A stretch of 64,000 nucleotides of DNA from NCBI RefSeq assembly GCF_001761485.1, contig NC_090772.1, forward strand, positions 620,001 to 684,000, written 5' to 3'. The translations under genes were made by a program, and so were the position numbers. The DNA is from Yarrowia lipolytica (taxonomy: Eukaryota; Ascomycota; Dipodascomycetes; Dipodascales). The notes beneath the pieces are model-generated. The model searched no databases. It was not told where the DNA came from and saw only the letters and a program-made list of their open reading frames with translations. This document shows, piece after piece, positions 1 through 9,876 of the stretch. The first letter of the stretch is position 1, and each line of letters begins with the position of its first letter.

Positions 1-996
1 ATCATGTTAGAGCAACTTGCTCAAATGGGAGTTGAAGGTACCGCAGCTAGGCAAAAGATTCTTTATGGAGAATTCCAGATGGGTGCGGAGCTTCCGTTTC
101 TCTAGCAAATGAAACTCATGTTTACTTTCGGTAAAAAGAAGAACTTCCATCGAACTATGCTCGCTTATTGGAACCAGGTGATGCAGCAGATTACAGGCAT
201 TAACCTCATCACCTACTATGCTGCGTACATCTACGAGACGTCAGTAGGTATGAACGCTACCGATTCTCGAATTCTTGCGGCCTGCAATGGAACCGAGTAC
301 TTCCTCGCTTCTTGGATTGCCTTCTACACCATCGAAAGATTTGGTCGACGAAAGTTGATGATTTTTGGAGCCATTGGACAAGCAGCAACCATGGCTATTC
401 TAACAGGATGTGTCTATGCTGCATCTACTCCTGAAGACGGGGGCTTAAATAAACCCAGAGCTGGAATTGCGGCAGCGGTTTTCTTGTTCGTCTTCAACAC
501 CTTCTTTGCAGTCGGTTGGCTCGGAATGACATGGCTTTACCCTGCTGAAATCAGTTCTTTGGAAATCAGAGCACCCGCCAACGGTCTTTCCACGTCAGGT
601 AACTGGGTCTTCAATTTCATGGTGGTCATGATCACCCCGGTGGCTTTCGATACAATCAAGTGGAAAACGTACATCATTTTCGCCTGTATCAACGCAGCTA
701 TGGTTCCTGTGGTGTACTTCCTCTATCCCGAGACAGCTGGCCGATCTCTGGAGGAGATTGATCAGATTTTCGCCGACTCCAATCCCAGAACTCCTTGGGA
801 TGTTGTGTGGATTGCCCACCGGCTTCCTCGCCACACCGTGGCAGATGACTATCTTGAAGAGCGAGTGTTTGAAGAAGACAAGCATGTTACTGCTCATTCT
901 GAGACAGCCTCTGAGGAAGTCGGGGCGCCTGACAGGGTTTCTGGAACAGATAAAGAGATTGAGAGGAGTGCCAATAACACTACTCAGCCAGCTTAA
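1..996 (+). pseudogene. STL1-like MFS sugar/polyol transporter, C-terminal part, with in-frame stop
   Basis: The window opens inside a transporter gene. Frame 1 reads IMLEQLAQMGVEGTAARQ onward and aligns without gaps to residue 265 onward of the neighbour at 2292-4037, the two proteins being nearly identical over the shared part. At 103-105 a TAG stands where the neighbour has serine (TCC), so the host frame is interrupted once; after it the frame stays open to 996 with all transporter landmarks: QQITGIN, the ERFGRRKLM loop, PAEISSLEIRAP and PETAGRSLEE. Known family role: proton-coupled uptake of sugars or glycerol at the plasma membrane. Third codon positions are less C-rich than in the neighbour, suggesting weaker expression. 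The single lesion suggests recent loss, but a strain polymorphism, read-through or sequencing error cannot be excluded. The 5' part lies outside the window. Confidence 0.8.
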
Positions 997-2180
997 TATT
1001 TATGTAAATCAACTTCAACAGTATAATTGGGATACGGACACGGACGGTATCGTAGGTATGTGTTGAATGTTGTAGAGAGGAGACCCCTGGTGCGTGCGAA
1101 TACAATGTGGTTGTAAAGATCATGTCTCAAATCACACCATCCGTACGATACCCTCTGGTCCGGATCAATGATAATACTTGGTGTCTTGAGATGCCATATA
1201 TGAATGACAGCCAAAGTCGTTCACACAACTACAGGTACCCTGTATACCCAGCTCAACAGAAGACGCCCTGCCACGACACGACTACCCCACATTACCCCCA
1301 CAGAACCCGGGGTCTCTCGATTAGATTCAACGTTGCTCGATACCAACCGGCTCGTGCTACCCTGGACCCAGCAACAGATATTTTTCTGAGACTGCCCATG
1401 CTTGCCGAACTCTACTGTGACCCTAAACAAGGAGGTGCACGAAACAGGACAACCGCAAGGACAGCTGTCCGGATGCCAAGACGCGCCCCCTGGAGAGCGT
1501 GCAGTTTTTCCATGAGTAGAAAATCCGGTGGGGAAGTTTCCGATGGCGGAATAATGAGAGATATTCAGCCTGAGATCCTGACCTCAGCTCTTCATACTAC
1601 AGCAAAGATAGAGCTTTGCGCACGCACGGCTGTTTTACCGTGCAGCGAAGTGTGGGGTAGAGTTTAGCCCTGGTTGATCTTTGTACAAGTACAGTAGCTG
1701 GTTCGGTAGATATTGTCACCAACGTTTGCATTCTTTGTTTGAAGAAAATATACCGGGTGGGCGCTTCGGGCATGCCGCTTCTTTGTGCGGAGATGCAGAT
1801 GCGAGAAAAATGCCCGGTTGGGAAAGTCGGCCGAAAACCGATCGGGTGTCGTATTCGGTAGCCGTCAAAATCCCACGGAAGTAGGTCACCGTAGATCTCG
1901 AGCTGACGAGAACAAGCCAAGAAAATGGCCAGTATGTTGGTGATTACGCGACCTCGTCAGTTTTCACCAGCTTGCTTCATCGCTGCCTCTATCAACATAT
2001 CTCAAGCACCTCTTCTCTTCTCCCCTACTCATGCCTTTACTCTTGTTTAACACACGGCTTCCTAATCCAGATACCGCTCCGGCGGCAGACAGCACCCTGA
2101 CGGACCAGCGCTTGGCGTACGTGTTGTACCCCAGGATGAACATCGCACGACCATTCTTGGCGTGGGGGGAGATCATGGTG
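997..2180. other. Intergenic: promoter region of the second transporter
   Basis: No convincing gene. The stretch 1740-1880 is rich in CGG/CCG triplets (for example around 1755-1765 and 1815-1850), the kind of half-site bound by Zn2Cys6 regulators; this is inference only. Open frames here have poor codon use and no recognisable domain. Confidence 0.5.
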
Positions 2181-2187
2181 TATATAA
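2181..2187 (+). promoter_or_regulatory. TATA box of the STL1-like transporter
   Basis: TATATAA lies 105 bases before the ATG at 2292. The earlier in-frame ATG at 2211 is only about 24 bases past the TATA box, so it is probably at or before the transcription start. This supports the start at 2292. Confidence 0.6.
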
Positions 2188-2291
2188 GAGCGTCACAAGG
2201 CTGGTGGTAGATGGGCTACAAGCTGCAACCACTACAACTGCAACCACAAGCACATATACATTTCCAATCACTGCTACACACAACCACCAAC

Positions 2292-4037
2292 ATGAACTGG
2301 TTAGTACCGTCCAAGTCAGGCGAGGTCAAAACCTCGTTCATGGGCTTCAGAGGCCAAAGACTCCATCACTATGTTGCGACTGTCGCAGGCATGGGTTTTC
2401 TACTCTTTGGATACGACCAGGGAGTCATGGGAGGTCTTCTTACTCTTCCCTCCTTTGTCAAGCAGTTCCCCAAGATGGACACTTCTGACTATCTACCGCC
2501 GGATGTCAAGTCCTTCAACACCACCATCCAAGGCACAGCAATTGCCATCTACGAGATCGGGTGCATGATGGGGGCTCTATTCACCATGTGGGGAGGAGAC
2601 AAGGTCGGTAGACGGTACATCATCTTCTACGGATCAATCATCATGACCATTGGAGCCGTTCTACAATGTGCCTCATACTCTTTGGGCATGTTCATTACAG
2701 GCCGTGTCGTCTCGGGTGTCGGTAACGGATTCATCACCGCAACAGTCCCCATGCTCCAGTCTGAGTGTGCGAAACCAGAGAAACGAGGCAAACTCGTCAT
2801 GTTGGAAGGAGCTCTTATCACCGCCGGTATCGCTCTTTCATACTGGATCGATTTCGGCTTCTATTGGGTCAAGGCCAACGACGCTGACTGGCGGTTCCCT
2901 GTCGCATTCCAAATTGTCTTCTGTCTCTTTCTCTTCTTCACCGTTCTTACTATCCCCGAATCTCCAAGGTGGTTGGTCAAAAAGGGGCGATTCGAAGAAG
3001 CAGCCGGAGTCTTTGCTGCCCTCGAAGATGTGGACATTGAAGACCCCTACGTTGTCACCCAGATCACATACGTCAAAGAATCCATCATGCTGGAACAATT
3101 GGCTCAGTTGGGTATTGATGGACCTGCTGCTCGTGAGAAGATTGCAGCAGGCGAGTTTTCAATGGGTGAGGAACTGCCCTTCCTGTCCCAGATGAAACTC
3201 ATGTTCACCTTTGGCAAGAAGAAGAATTTCCACCGAACCATGCTGGCCTACTGGAGTCAGGTCATGCAACAAATCACAGGTATCAATCTCATCACATACT
3301 ATGCGGCGTACATCTATGAGACGTCTGTCGGCATGACCCCTACTAATTCTCGAATTCTCGCTGCTTGTAACGGTACCGAATACTTCCTAGCCTCTTGGAT
3401 CGCCTTCTACACCATCGAGCGGTTCGGACGTCGAAAACTCATGATTTTCGGAGCTGCTGGTCAGGCAGCTACTATGGCTATTCTCACAGGATGTGTCTAC
3501 GCTGCATCTTCACCGGCAGACGGAGGACTCGACAATCAGAGCGCCGGTGTTGCTGCTGCCGTCTTCCTTTTCGTCTTCAACACCTTCTTTGCCATTGGTT
3601 GGCTGGGCATGTCGTGGCTGTATCCTGCCGAGATCAGTTCCTTGGAGATTCGAGCTCCCGCCAACGGCCTTTCCACCTCTGGAAACTGGGTCTTCAACTT
3701 CATGGTCGTCATGATCACCCCCGTGGCCTTCGACACTATCAAGTGGAAGACCTACATCATCTTTGCCGTCATCAACGCAGCCATGGTTCCAGTCGTCTAC
3801 TTCTTCTATCCCGAGACTGCCGGTCGGTCTCTGGAAGAGATTGACCAGATCTTTGCCGACTCCAACCCCAAGACACCCTGGGACGTTGTCTGGATCGCCA
3901 GACGGCTCCCTAAGAGCACTGCTGTCGACCACAACCTCGTTGAGCCTCGAATCTTGCTCGAAGAGAAGACTGCCCTTGAGACGGTCGAGTCTGTTTCCCC
4001 CACTCCTTCTGATCAAGAGGAAACCAGACATGTTTAA
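2292..4037 (+). CDS. STL1-like MFS sugar/polyol transporter (581 aa)
   Basis: Twelve-helix major facilitator of the sugar porter family. Visible signatures are LLFGYDQGVMGG in helix 1 (residues 37-48), GDKVGRR (102-108), GRVVSGVGNG (137-146), PESPRWL (222-228), QQITGIN (326-332), a second GRRK loop and PETAGRSLEE near the C-terminus. The GYDQG-VMGG opening resembles STL1-type glycerol/proton symporters more than hexose facilitators, but the substrate cannot be read from sequence. The start at 2292 removes a low-complexity leader and fits the TATA box at 2181. The final 60 residues form a polar cytosolic tail. It lies 1.3 kb downstream of, and on the same strand as, a near-identical damaged copy, so the pair is a tandem duplication. 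Its stronger C-ending codon bias suggests this is the expressed copy. Confidence 0.9.
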   Translation: MNWLVPSKSGEVKTSFMGFRGQRLHHYVATVAGMGFLLFGYDQGVMGGLLTLPSFVKQFPKMDTSDYLPPDVKSFNTTIQGTAIAIYEIGCMMGALFTMWGGDKVGRRYIIFYGSIIMTIGAVLQCASYSLGMFITGRVVSGVGNGFITATVPMLQSECAKPEKRGKLVMLEGALITAGIALSYWIDFGFYWVKANDADWRFPVAFQIVFCLFLFFTVLTIPESPRWLVKKGRFEEAAGVFAALEDVDIEDPYVVTQITYVKESIMLEQLAQLGIDGPAAREKIAAGEFSMGEELPFLSQMKLMFTFGKKKNFHRTMLAYWSQVMQQITGINLITYYAAYIYETSVGMTPTNSRILAACNGTEYFLASWIAFYTIERFGRRKLMIFGAAGQAATMAILTGCVYAASSPADGGLDNQSAGVAAAVFLFVFNTFFAIGWLGMSWLYPAEISSLEIRAPANGLSTSGNWVFNFMVVMITPVAFDTIKWKTYIIFAVINAAMVPVVYFFYPETAGRSLEEIDQIFADSNPKTPWDVVWIARRLPKSTAVDHNLVEPRILLEEKTALETVESVSPTPSDQEETRHV

Positions 4038-4398
4038 GTATATATATTATTGAATATTGAGATGTTAGCGTGTGTAGCGTGTGTAGAATATTGCGCCTGT
4101 ATCAATGTGCTTTGACGGGGACTTTTATTCGTACATTAGTCCCCGCATTTAAGCGATAAATCGCTCACAGATGACTTCGATCACCCACTATCCATATTTC
4201 ACCAGACTGGTATCTCATTACATCTAAAACAAATCACAAATATAATGGTGGGAATAGAGTTTTGTCCGTTTCTGAACAGGGGTTTAAGATTATAGTAACA
4301 AAATAGGATAATGGGATAGGGCTTATAACCCGTTTTAGGTTACCTACCCTAACCCACGGTGTTAGTACAAGTTCGATTTTGGAATTTTTTGAAAACAA
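4038..4398. other. Intergenic before the tRNA-Gly/5S unit
   Basis: A 360-base stretch with no gene seen. It must hold the 3' end of the transporter transcript. Confidence 0.5.
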
Positions 4399-4474
4399 GC
4401 GCCGATGGTTTAGTGGTAAAATCCATCGTTGCCATCGATGGGGCGCCCCCGGTTTGAATTTCCGGGGTCGCGCA
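4399..4474 (+). tRNA. tRNA-Gly(GCC), degenerate, 5' part of a tRNA-5S unit
   Basis: The 5' half matches a fungal tRNA-Gly almost exactly: D-arm TGGTTTAGTGGTAAAA and anticodon arm ATCGTTGCCATCGAT with GCC. The 3' half is disturbed: the variable region is enlarged, the T-loop reads TTTGAATTT (nine bases instead of seven), and the 3' acceptor strand lacks a G so it no longer pairs fully with GCGCCGA. The internal box A is intact and box B is imperfect. It is followed after four bases by a 5S rRNA sequence. Probably a decayed member of the dicistronic tRNA-5S family known in Y. lipolytica. Confidence 0.75.
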
Positions 4475-4478
4475 ATTC

Positions 4479-4602
4479 GGTTAACGGCCATATCCCCTGG
4501 TGAAAATACGGCTTCCCCTTCCGATTCAGCCATAGTCAAGCACCAGAGAGCCTAGTTAGTATTGTAGTGGGAGACCATACGAGAATCCTGGGTGCTGTAA
4601 TC
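4479..4602 (+). rRNA. 5S rRNA copy fused downstream of tRNA-Gly, probably degenerate
   Basis: The 3' two thirds match the 5S copy at 53576-53699 almost exactly, including AGCACCAGAGAGCC, TTAGTATTGTAGTGGGAGAC and GAATCCTGGGTGCTG. The first 70 bases carry several small insertions, deletions and substitutions relative to that copy. In this family the tRNA promoter drives a joint Pol III transcript that is cut into tRNA and 5S. With both halves altered, this unit may be a pseudogene. Confidence 0.8.
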
Positions 4603-4603
4603 C

Positions 4604-4610
4604 TTTTTTT
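4604..4610 (+). terminator. Pol III T-run after the tRNA-5S unit
   Basis: Seven T residues directly after the 5S sequence, the expected Pol III stop signal. Confidence 0.7.
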
Positions 4611-4815
4611 ACAACTCACTATGCTGGGCTATCTTTTTGTTAGCCATTCCTATACCAATTTTCTATAGGTGTCAAACTACGAAATAATACTTCGGTAACA
4701 TTTGCTGGCTGCAGGAACATCAATAATAATCTGTTAAACATTACATGCCTCGGAGCATCTACTCCTCTGGCGAACTAAAAACCTCGCCTCCATATCGCGT
4801 ATACCTAGCTTACGT

Positions 4816-6765
4816 CTACTCCTCCACAACCAACTCGTTCTTGAGCCTTGCCTCAATCTCCCGCAACTCCCGCTCTCGTTCAAGCAGCTCGCGCTTCTTC
4901 TGGGCAATCTCTCTCTGCACCTTTTCTTCAATCTCTTTGAATCGCGCCTCCTCGGCTCGCAGACGTTCCTCTCGGGCCACAAACGACTCCTCTGACATGT
5001 CGGGGGTCGCAGACTGGTCGATGAGCGGCGAGTCGTTGGTCGACAGCTTTTTGGTTCGGTAGTTTTCATACAGAATCGAGTGGGTGGCCTCCTTGAGGTC
5101 TTCAAGATGCGAGCCCAGCAGCACGTTTCGAAGCACGGCAAAGTCGGAGAAACGGGGATCCTCGATGTCCACAGAGCCCCAGGGGTATGTTCGAACAAGA
5201 CATCGCTTGCCGTTGACCACAGCGACCTCGTTGGAGCCAATCACGGCAAACGGAAGCAGGGAACGCAGGTGGGAGTTCTGCTCAATGGTCTCATCATCCT
5301 CCTCAGGGTCGTAAGGGAAGTTGTAGATGGGGATCTGGTGGTACTCAATGTCCTCCATGATGAGCCGTTTGTTTTCAGCTAGCTCGGAGGGTGTCAGAGT
5401 GTCGGCCTTGGCGAGAATGGGGATCACGTTGGCCCGTGTACTCATCTGACGCATGAGCTCCACGTCCAGCTCCCGCAGACCGTGTCCAGTCGCCTCAATG
5501 AAGTAGAGAAGTACGTGGACTCGATCGTCTCGGAACTTGGGGTTTCGACGGATTCGATTCTCTTCCGCAAGCACATTGTCGTATTGACGCTCAATGAAAC
5601 CTAGCAGCTCGGGGAACACTACTTCGTTGTTGATGTTGTCTCCAAAACCGGGAGTGTCAACAAACGTGATTGACAGCGCTCCACCCTCCTCGTCGTAGAG
5701 GGTCTCAGTCCAGGGCTCGAGAGTGATACCTGGTTCGATATGAGCTTCTTCGGGTGCTACTTCGGTTCGGTGGATAAGCTGTTTTACCTTGTCGCCGGAT
5801 TCGCCAAGTTGTGAGTCTATCAGGGCGTTAACGAAGGTCGCTCGACCAGAGCCTCCAGGGCCGCAGACCAGGAGGGAGAATTTGGTCCCTTTTTTCAGGA
5901 CTTTTTTGTGTCGGAGCTGAGTTAGTAGGGTTCGGAAAGTGGGAACAAATGATTGTGCACTGAGTGAGGGCTAGCAATGCGTGAAGGACTAAAGATGACG
6001 GCAATGGTGACTGTGTGACATGCATATGGTGACGGTATGGTAGCGACGGCCAGTGGAGACTACAGAAGTGTTGCCACGCGTTCAATGGAAGCATCTGACG
6101 TTCCTTTCTCATTGCAAATCGAACACTGGAACACAGTGCCCCCAGCTGTAGTTTTGAAGTCATTGTTACTGCCTGTGCGTGGTAGTATCTACCACAGCCG
6201 TCCGACGGTTCGTTGAAGCAACCATAACCCGCCGAGTTTGCCACCGTGACATTACCCCTCCATCTTCACCCATTTATCACCACCTCTGCATCATCCCTCT
6301 CTCCCCAAAGACGGTACTCAAATCATAGGTCTGCGCGTAGGCGTTCAAGGAGCCGTATGAGGCGACGGAGGCGTTGGACGGTCTTGGTTTCGAGATTCTG
6401 GCCATGGCGATAAAGATGAAGTACAAGAAGAGGCCACGTCACGTCCCAACATATTGACTGCTCGTAATACTAGTCGGATTCGACCAGGACGCTGTTGCCG
6501 CGGAAACGCACCTTGCCTACAGGGGGACACACAAACGATTCCACAATCAAAAAGCACTCCTTTTGATGAACAAGGCGCCGGTTTTATCCAGCACGTCCAA
6601 TCTCGCTGTCGTACGATAGAACCCATGAGTGTAATTACACCCCACCCCTCCTTCAAACCAACGTCACACACATGTGCGCTCTTGTCATGTCACTATACTC
6701 ACCAAAGAACTGCTGGCAACACGCTGCATGCCTCGAAAGGGCGCGTTGGGCGACGGAAGATCCAT
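4816..6765 (-). CDS. CDC11: Septin of the CDC11 class, two exons (387 aa)
   Basis: Exon 1 is 6765-6703 (21 codons, MDLPSPNAPF start) and exon 2 is 5916-4816. The 786-base intron begins GTGAGT and ends CTACTAACTCAG, the Yarrowia pattern. The join is in phase and gives ASSSLLRHKKVLKKG, like the N-terminus of S. cerevisiae Cdc11. Septin GTPase motifs follow: P-loop GPGGSGRA (residues 40-47), DTPGFGD, AKAD, and the septin unique element near YENYR. The C-terminus (about residues 325-387) is a charged coiled coil. The P-loop has arginine where most GTPases have lysine; from memory S. cerevisiae Cdc11 has the same change, which supports the orthology. Septins form the bud-neck filament that guides cytokinesis; Cdc11 is the terminal subunit of the yeast octamer. 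Exon 1 is my inference; no other exon was seen inside the intron. Confidence 0.88.
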
Positions 6766-8091
6766 GGTGGGGAGTTGTGTCGTTTGGTATGCTCTGATCA
6801 CACCTCAAGATCGATAGTGGGGGAGAATTGTCGGTCGCGTCAACCAGTGCCAATCATTAACGCATCGCGTACAAACCCAATCCGGATAGGGGTGCATTAC
6901 ATGAGATTTTTGAACCCAATGTCCCGATTAGGTAGGAGGTTATGAGGGGTTGAGGGGACTGTTTCCGTGGTCAGTGATATAATCCTGTTTTCTCTGAACA
7001 AATCCGGTTTCTCATCTCCTCTTTACGCCCTCTAGAAGCCCCTTAAATCGTGTCTTTTAATTTCCTCGCTAATTTATTGAAACCCAAACTCAACTAACAT
7101 TCACCCTACCTGGACCCCAAACACACGTTGTAGGAGGGTATATTGTGATAATATCAAGCTGAAAATTGAAAAATAATATCTAAAACCACCTCCTATTGCG
7201 CCATTGAAAAATCAGCTCTTTATCCTTACATCCATTCGTACTTCTACTCATCCCAAAAAGCTGCCCCAGAACCCCCCATAAAGTCTAAAACGGCTCGAAC
7301 AGATACGAACTAATACGCCGATAATCACCCTGCCAAATTAGCTGACAGTTGGAACGGAACGTATTATAACGCCCCGGATATGCCATCCAATTAGTCTATT
7401 TCCCTTGCCCTTACTGTACTATATCCGCCAAAACCGTTGTGTACGCGGTTCCCATCAAGATCTGGGGACTGATGTGAACTCTGTTTATAAAACTTTGTGC
7501 GTGACTTGTACGGGCTATAGGTGCCCTAACAAAATGATTTTTGTACCATCTCTATCCCCTGATTCAGGGCTATTTACCGGTATTCTCATGTTCCATTCAA
7601 ATGGTTCAAATCACCCCGGTATTTGCTTTCTCCCCACATCACTCCTAAACAGCAATGCACGGCTACATCTCAAATGCATCCTGAGTGTTTCATCATACGA
7701 GATATAAAGAGTACAAGAAAATGGTTTGGCGGGGGCTAAAACAAACCACGTGACCTAAGTCACATGACTTTGTCAGTCCATATCCAACATCTCTACACAC
7801 TCGATCACATGGAAACTGTTCCTAACCCTGAATCGCCGATCTCCCCTTTGGGTAAATTCAGTCGTTAATCTGGCTTGTCAGACGCGCGTGCAGGGACAGG
7901 AATTTACATAGTGAAAAAAGTAACTACAGTATGTACACTGTACTTGTATCTTAGACTACAAATGAAAGAGCAAAGTGTCTCCTGTGTTCAATCGAGGCTC
8001 TTGTTGTTAGTTAAATTGCATTATTACTTTTCGATTTCGTTACTCATTAAATACTTGTACTCTATCCCTCATCATATATTTACGTCTTCAC
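6766..8091. other. Intergenic between CDC11 and an MFS gene
   Basis: About 1.3 kb without a credible gene. It should contain the CDC11 promoter on its left side. A 100-codon frame at 7405-7707 shows no domain and no coding-like codon bias. CACGTGAC occurs near 7747. Confidence 0.5.
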
Positions 8092-9876
8092 CTACTCATC
8101 ATCGCTGGGATGACTAATGAACAAGGTGGCAACGAACATGGAGGCGAAAATGCCACTGACAATGTAGAAGCAAAGCTCGGGGCGCGTGTCAACCGTGAGA
8201 GTGTAGATACTGGTGAACACAATGGGTGCCAGCAGCGAGCAAATGTGATGCAGTAGTGCCAGCGCTCCCAGAAGCCGGCCTGTGTCCTTTCTGTCAATAT
8301 ACTTCACCAGAGCACTCTGTAGAGTGGGGGAGGCAGTGGAAGAAAGAGACATGGAGGCCACAGCGATCAAAAAGAGCGTGCCTGACGTGGCCGTGGCCAC
8401 TCCAAACCAACCCATACAGTTCACAATCATACCCAGACGAATGACAAACAGGTCGGTCATGTCAATATGGTTCAGACGGGTTACAAACACTCGGTTCAGA
8501 ATGCCCATCACCACGGGCATGAACAGCATGACAGCCAGGACCTTGGAAAGACCCATGAGACTGATCATGTTTCCAGTCTGCTCGGTTCCCCATTTGAATC
8601 GGAAGCCAGAATAGAGCACTAGCAGACCCACCACTCCAACCTGCGAGCAGTACATGAACGCGTCAATGGACAGAATGATCCAGGCGTTGATTCGAGTAGA
8701 TCGAGACCGGTTGGAGAAGGATAGAATGGACAGAGACTCGAAGTGCTCTTTGACAGCAGCCACAGACTTGGAAACCCTGCCCTTCTTGCCAGAGTCACTG
8801 TCGCTGTTACCGCTGCTATGATTACCGCTGAAGTCAGGAGTTCTCAGATCAGGAGCAGATTGAGAGGCCTCCTCGACAATGGAGATACGCACCTTGTTCT
8901 TGTTGGGATCTCGTACTCCAGAAGTATCGTCAGCAAACACTCCCGAGTTGTTTCGTCCACTGGATCCTGCCAGTCGACTTCTACTGTTGACTCGTTTGAA
9001 GTGAGTGGAGTACTTTCGCTTGAGTTTAGAACGTGACTCGGGAACAAGGAAGAAGATGATACCCAAGAAGACCATCTGTAGCGACAGCGAGAAGCCCATG
9101 GCGGCGACAATTCCCCAGCTTCGGGTGATTCGGCCTACCGCGAACGGACCGAGAGCTGCTCCGGCAAAGATGGCTCCGTGCATGTATCCAAACACCTTTG
9201 CTCGGTGCTTGGAGCGAACCACATCTGTAGCATAGGAGTGGTTCATGGCCATGAGCATGGGCACTGAGCCAGATAGACCCGTGAAGAAGGAGCCAGCAAC
9301 CAGAGTGTAGTAATGCCATCCAAACAGCACACAGGGGAGCCAGATGAGAGCGTTCAAAACGGTGCACACTCCACACCACAAAAGTAGCGGCTTTCGGCCA
9401 ATTCGGTCGGACAGCTCGCCCAGTCGTGTGACGGTGATCATGGCAACAAGACTCTGCACAGTCTCCATGACGATTTGGAACCGGGCAGTTTTCTTCTGCA
9501 CTAGTGGGGTTTGGCATAGAGCCGGGTTCTCGACAATGGGAGCGGCCAGAATGGAGATCAGACTGCCGGCGGTGCCGCTGTTGCTGCTCTCGCTGCCGTA
9601 TTCTCGCTGACATACAAGGTTGATCAGCACATTGATACTCATCAAACTCCAGGCAATGATGGCAGTAGCGTAAATGGCAAAGGCGACGATGAGCACCGTT
9701 GGGCTAGGTCGCTTTGCGTAGGGCATTTTGGCGTACTTGGGCTTGAGAATAGAGTCCGGACAGTCGCTCTCTTCATCGCAGGTTTCTTCGGGAGGAAGAA
9801 GAGGCTGGCACTCGTCCGATTCGAGGTTCTGACGGGTCAGCTCGTCCACCGTGTCGGTTATTCCGTGTGTGTCCAT
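8092..9876 (-). CDS. MFS transporter with long central loop (594 aa)
   Basis: Integral membrane protein with about 12 predicted helices. A polar N-terminal tail (residues 1-55) contains a QPLLPPEE acidic stretch of the dileucine type. Helix 1 covers about 59-84. The MFS motif A is visible as GELSDRIGRKPLL (153-165). A hydrophilic, serine-rich cytosolic loop of about 100 residues (roughly 285-390) separates the two six-helix halves. The pattern is nearest to tetracycline-resistance-like/HIAT-type facilitators; the substrate is unknown. The dileucine-like N-terminus could mean a vacuolar or endosomal location, which is inference. A TATA-like TTATATA lies at 9938-9944 upstream, preceded by two TGTGTAAC copies. 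The reading frame is intact. Confidence 0.85.
   Translation of the reverse strand: MDTHGITDTVDELTRQNLESDECQPLLPPEETCDEESDCPDSILKPKYAKMPYAKRPSPTVLIVAFAIYATAIIAWSLMSINVLINLVCQREYGSESSNSGTAGSLISILAAPIVENPALCQTPLVQKKTARFQIVMETVQSLVAMITVTRLGELSDRIGRKPLLLWCGVCTVLNALIWLPCVLFGWHYYTLVAGSFFTGLSGSVPMLMAMNHSYATDVVRSKHRAKVFGYMHGAIFAGAALGPFAVGRITRSWGIVAAMGFSLSLQMVFLGIIFFLVPESRSKLKRKYSTHFKRVNSRSRLAGSSGRNNSGVFADDTSGVRDPNKNKVRISIVEEASQSAPDLRTPDFSGNHSSGNSDSDSGKKGRVSKSVAAVKEHFESLSILSFSNRSRSTRINAWIILSIDAFMYCSQVGVVGLLVLYSGFRFKWGTEQTGNMISLMGLSKVLAVMLFMPVVMGILNRVFVTRLNHIDMTDLFVIRLGMIVNCMGWFGVATATSGTLFLIAVASMSLSSTASPTLQSALVKYIDRKDTGRLLGALALLHHICSLLAPIVFTSIYTLTVDTRPELCFYIVSGIFASMFVATLFISHPSDDE

Noticed and set aside
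5828-6425. Alternative first exon of CDC11 starting MARISKPRPSN near 6403
   Set aside because: No usable donor follows it, while the exon at 6765-6703 ends in a perfect GTGAGT donor in the right phase and restores the conserved N-terminus.
7405-7707. 100-codon frame right of CDC11
   Set aside because: No domain, poor codon use, no promoter signal.
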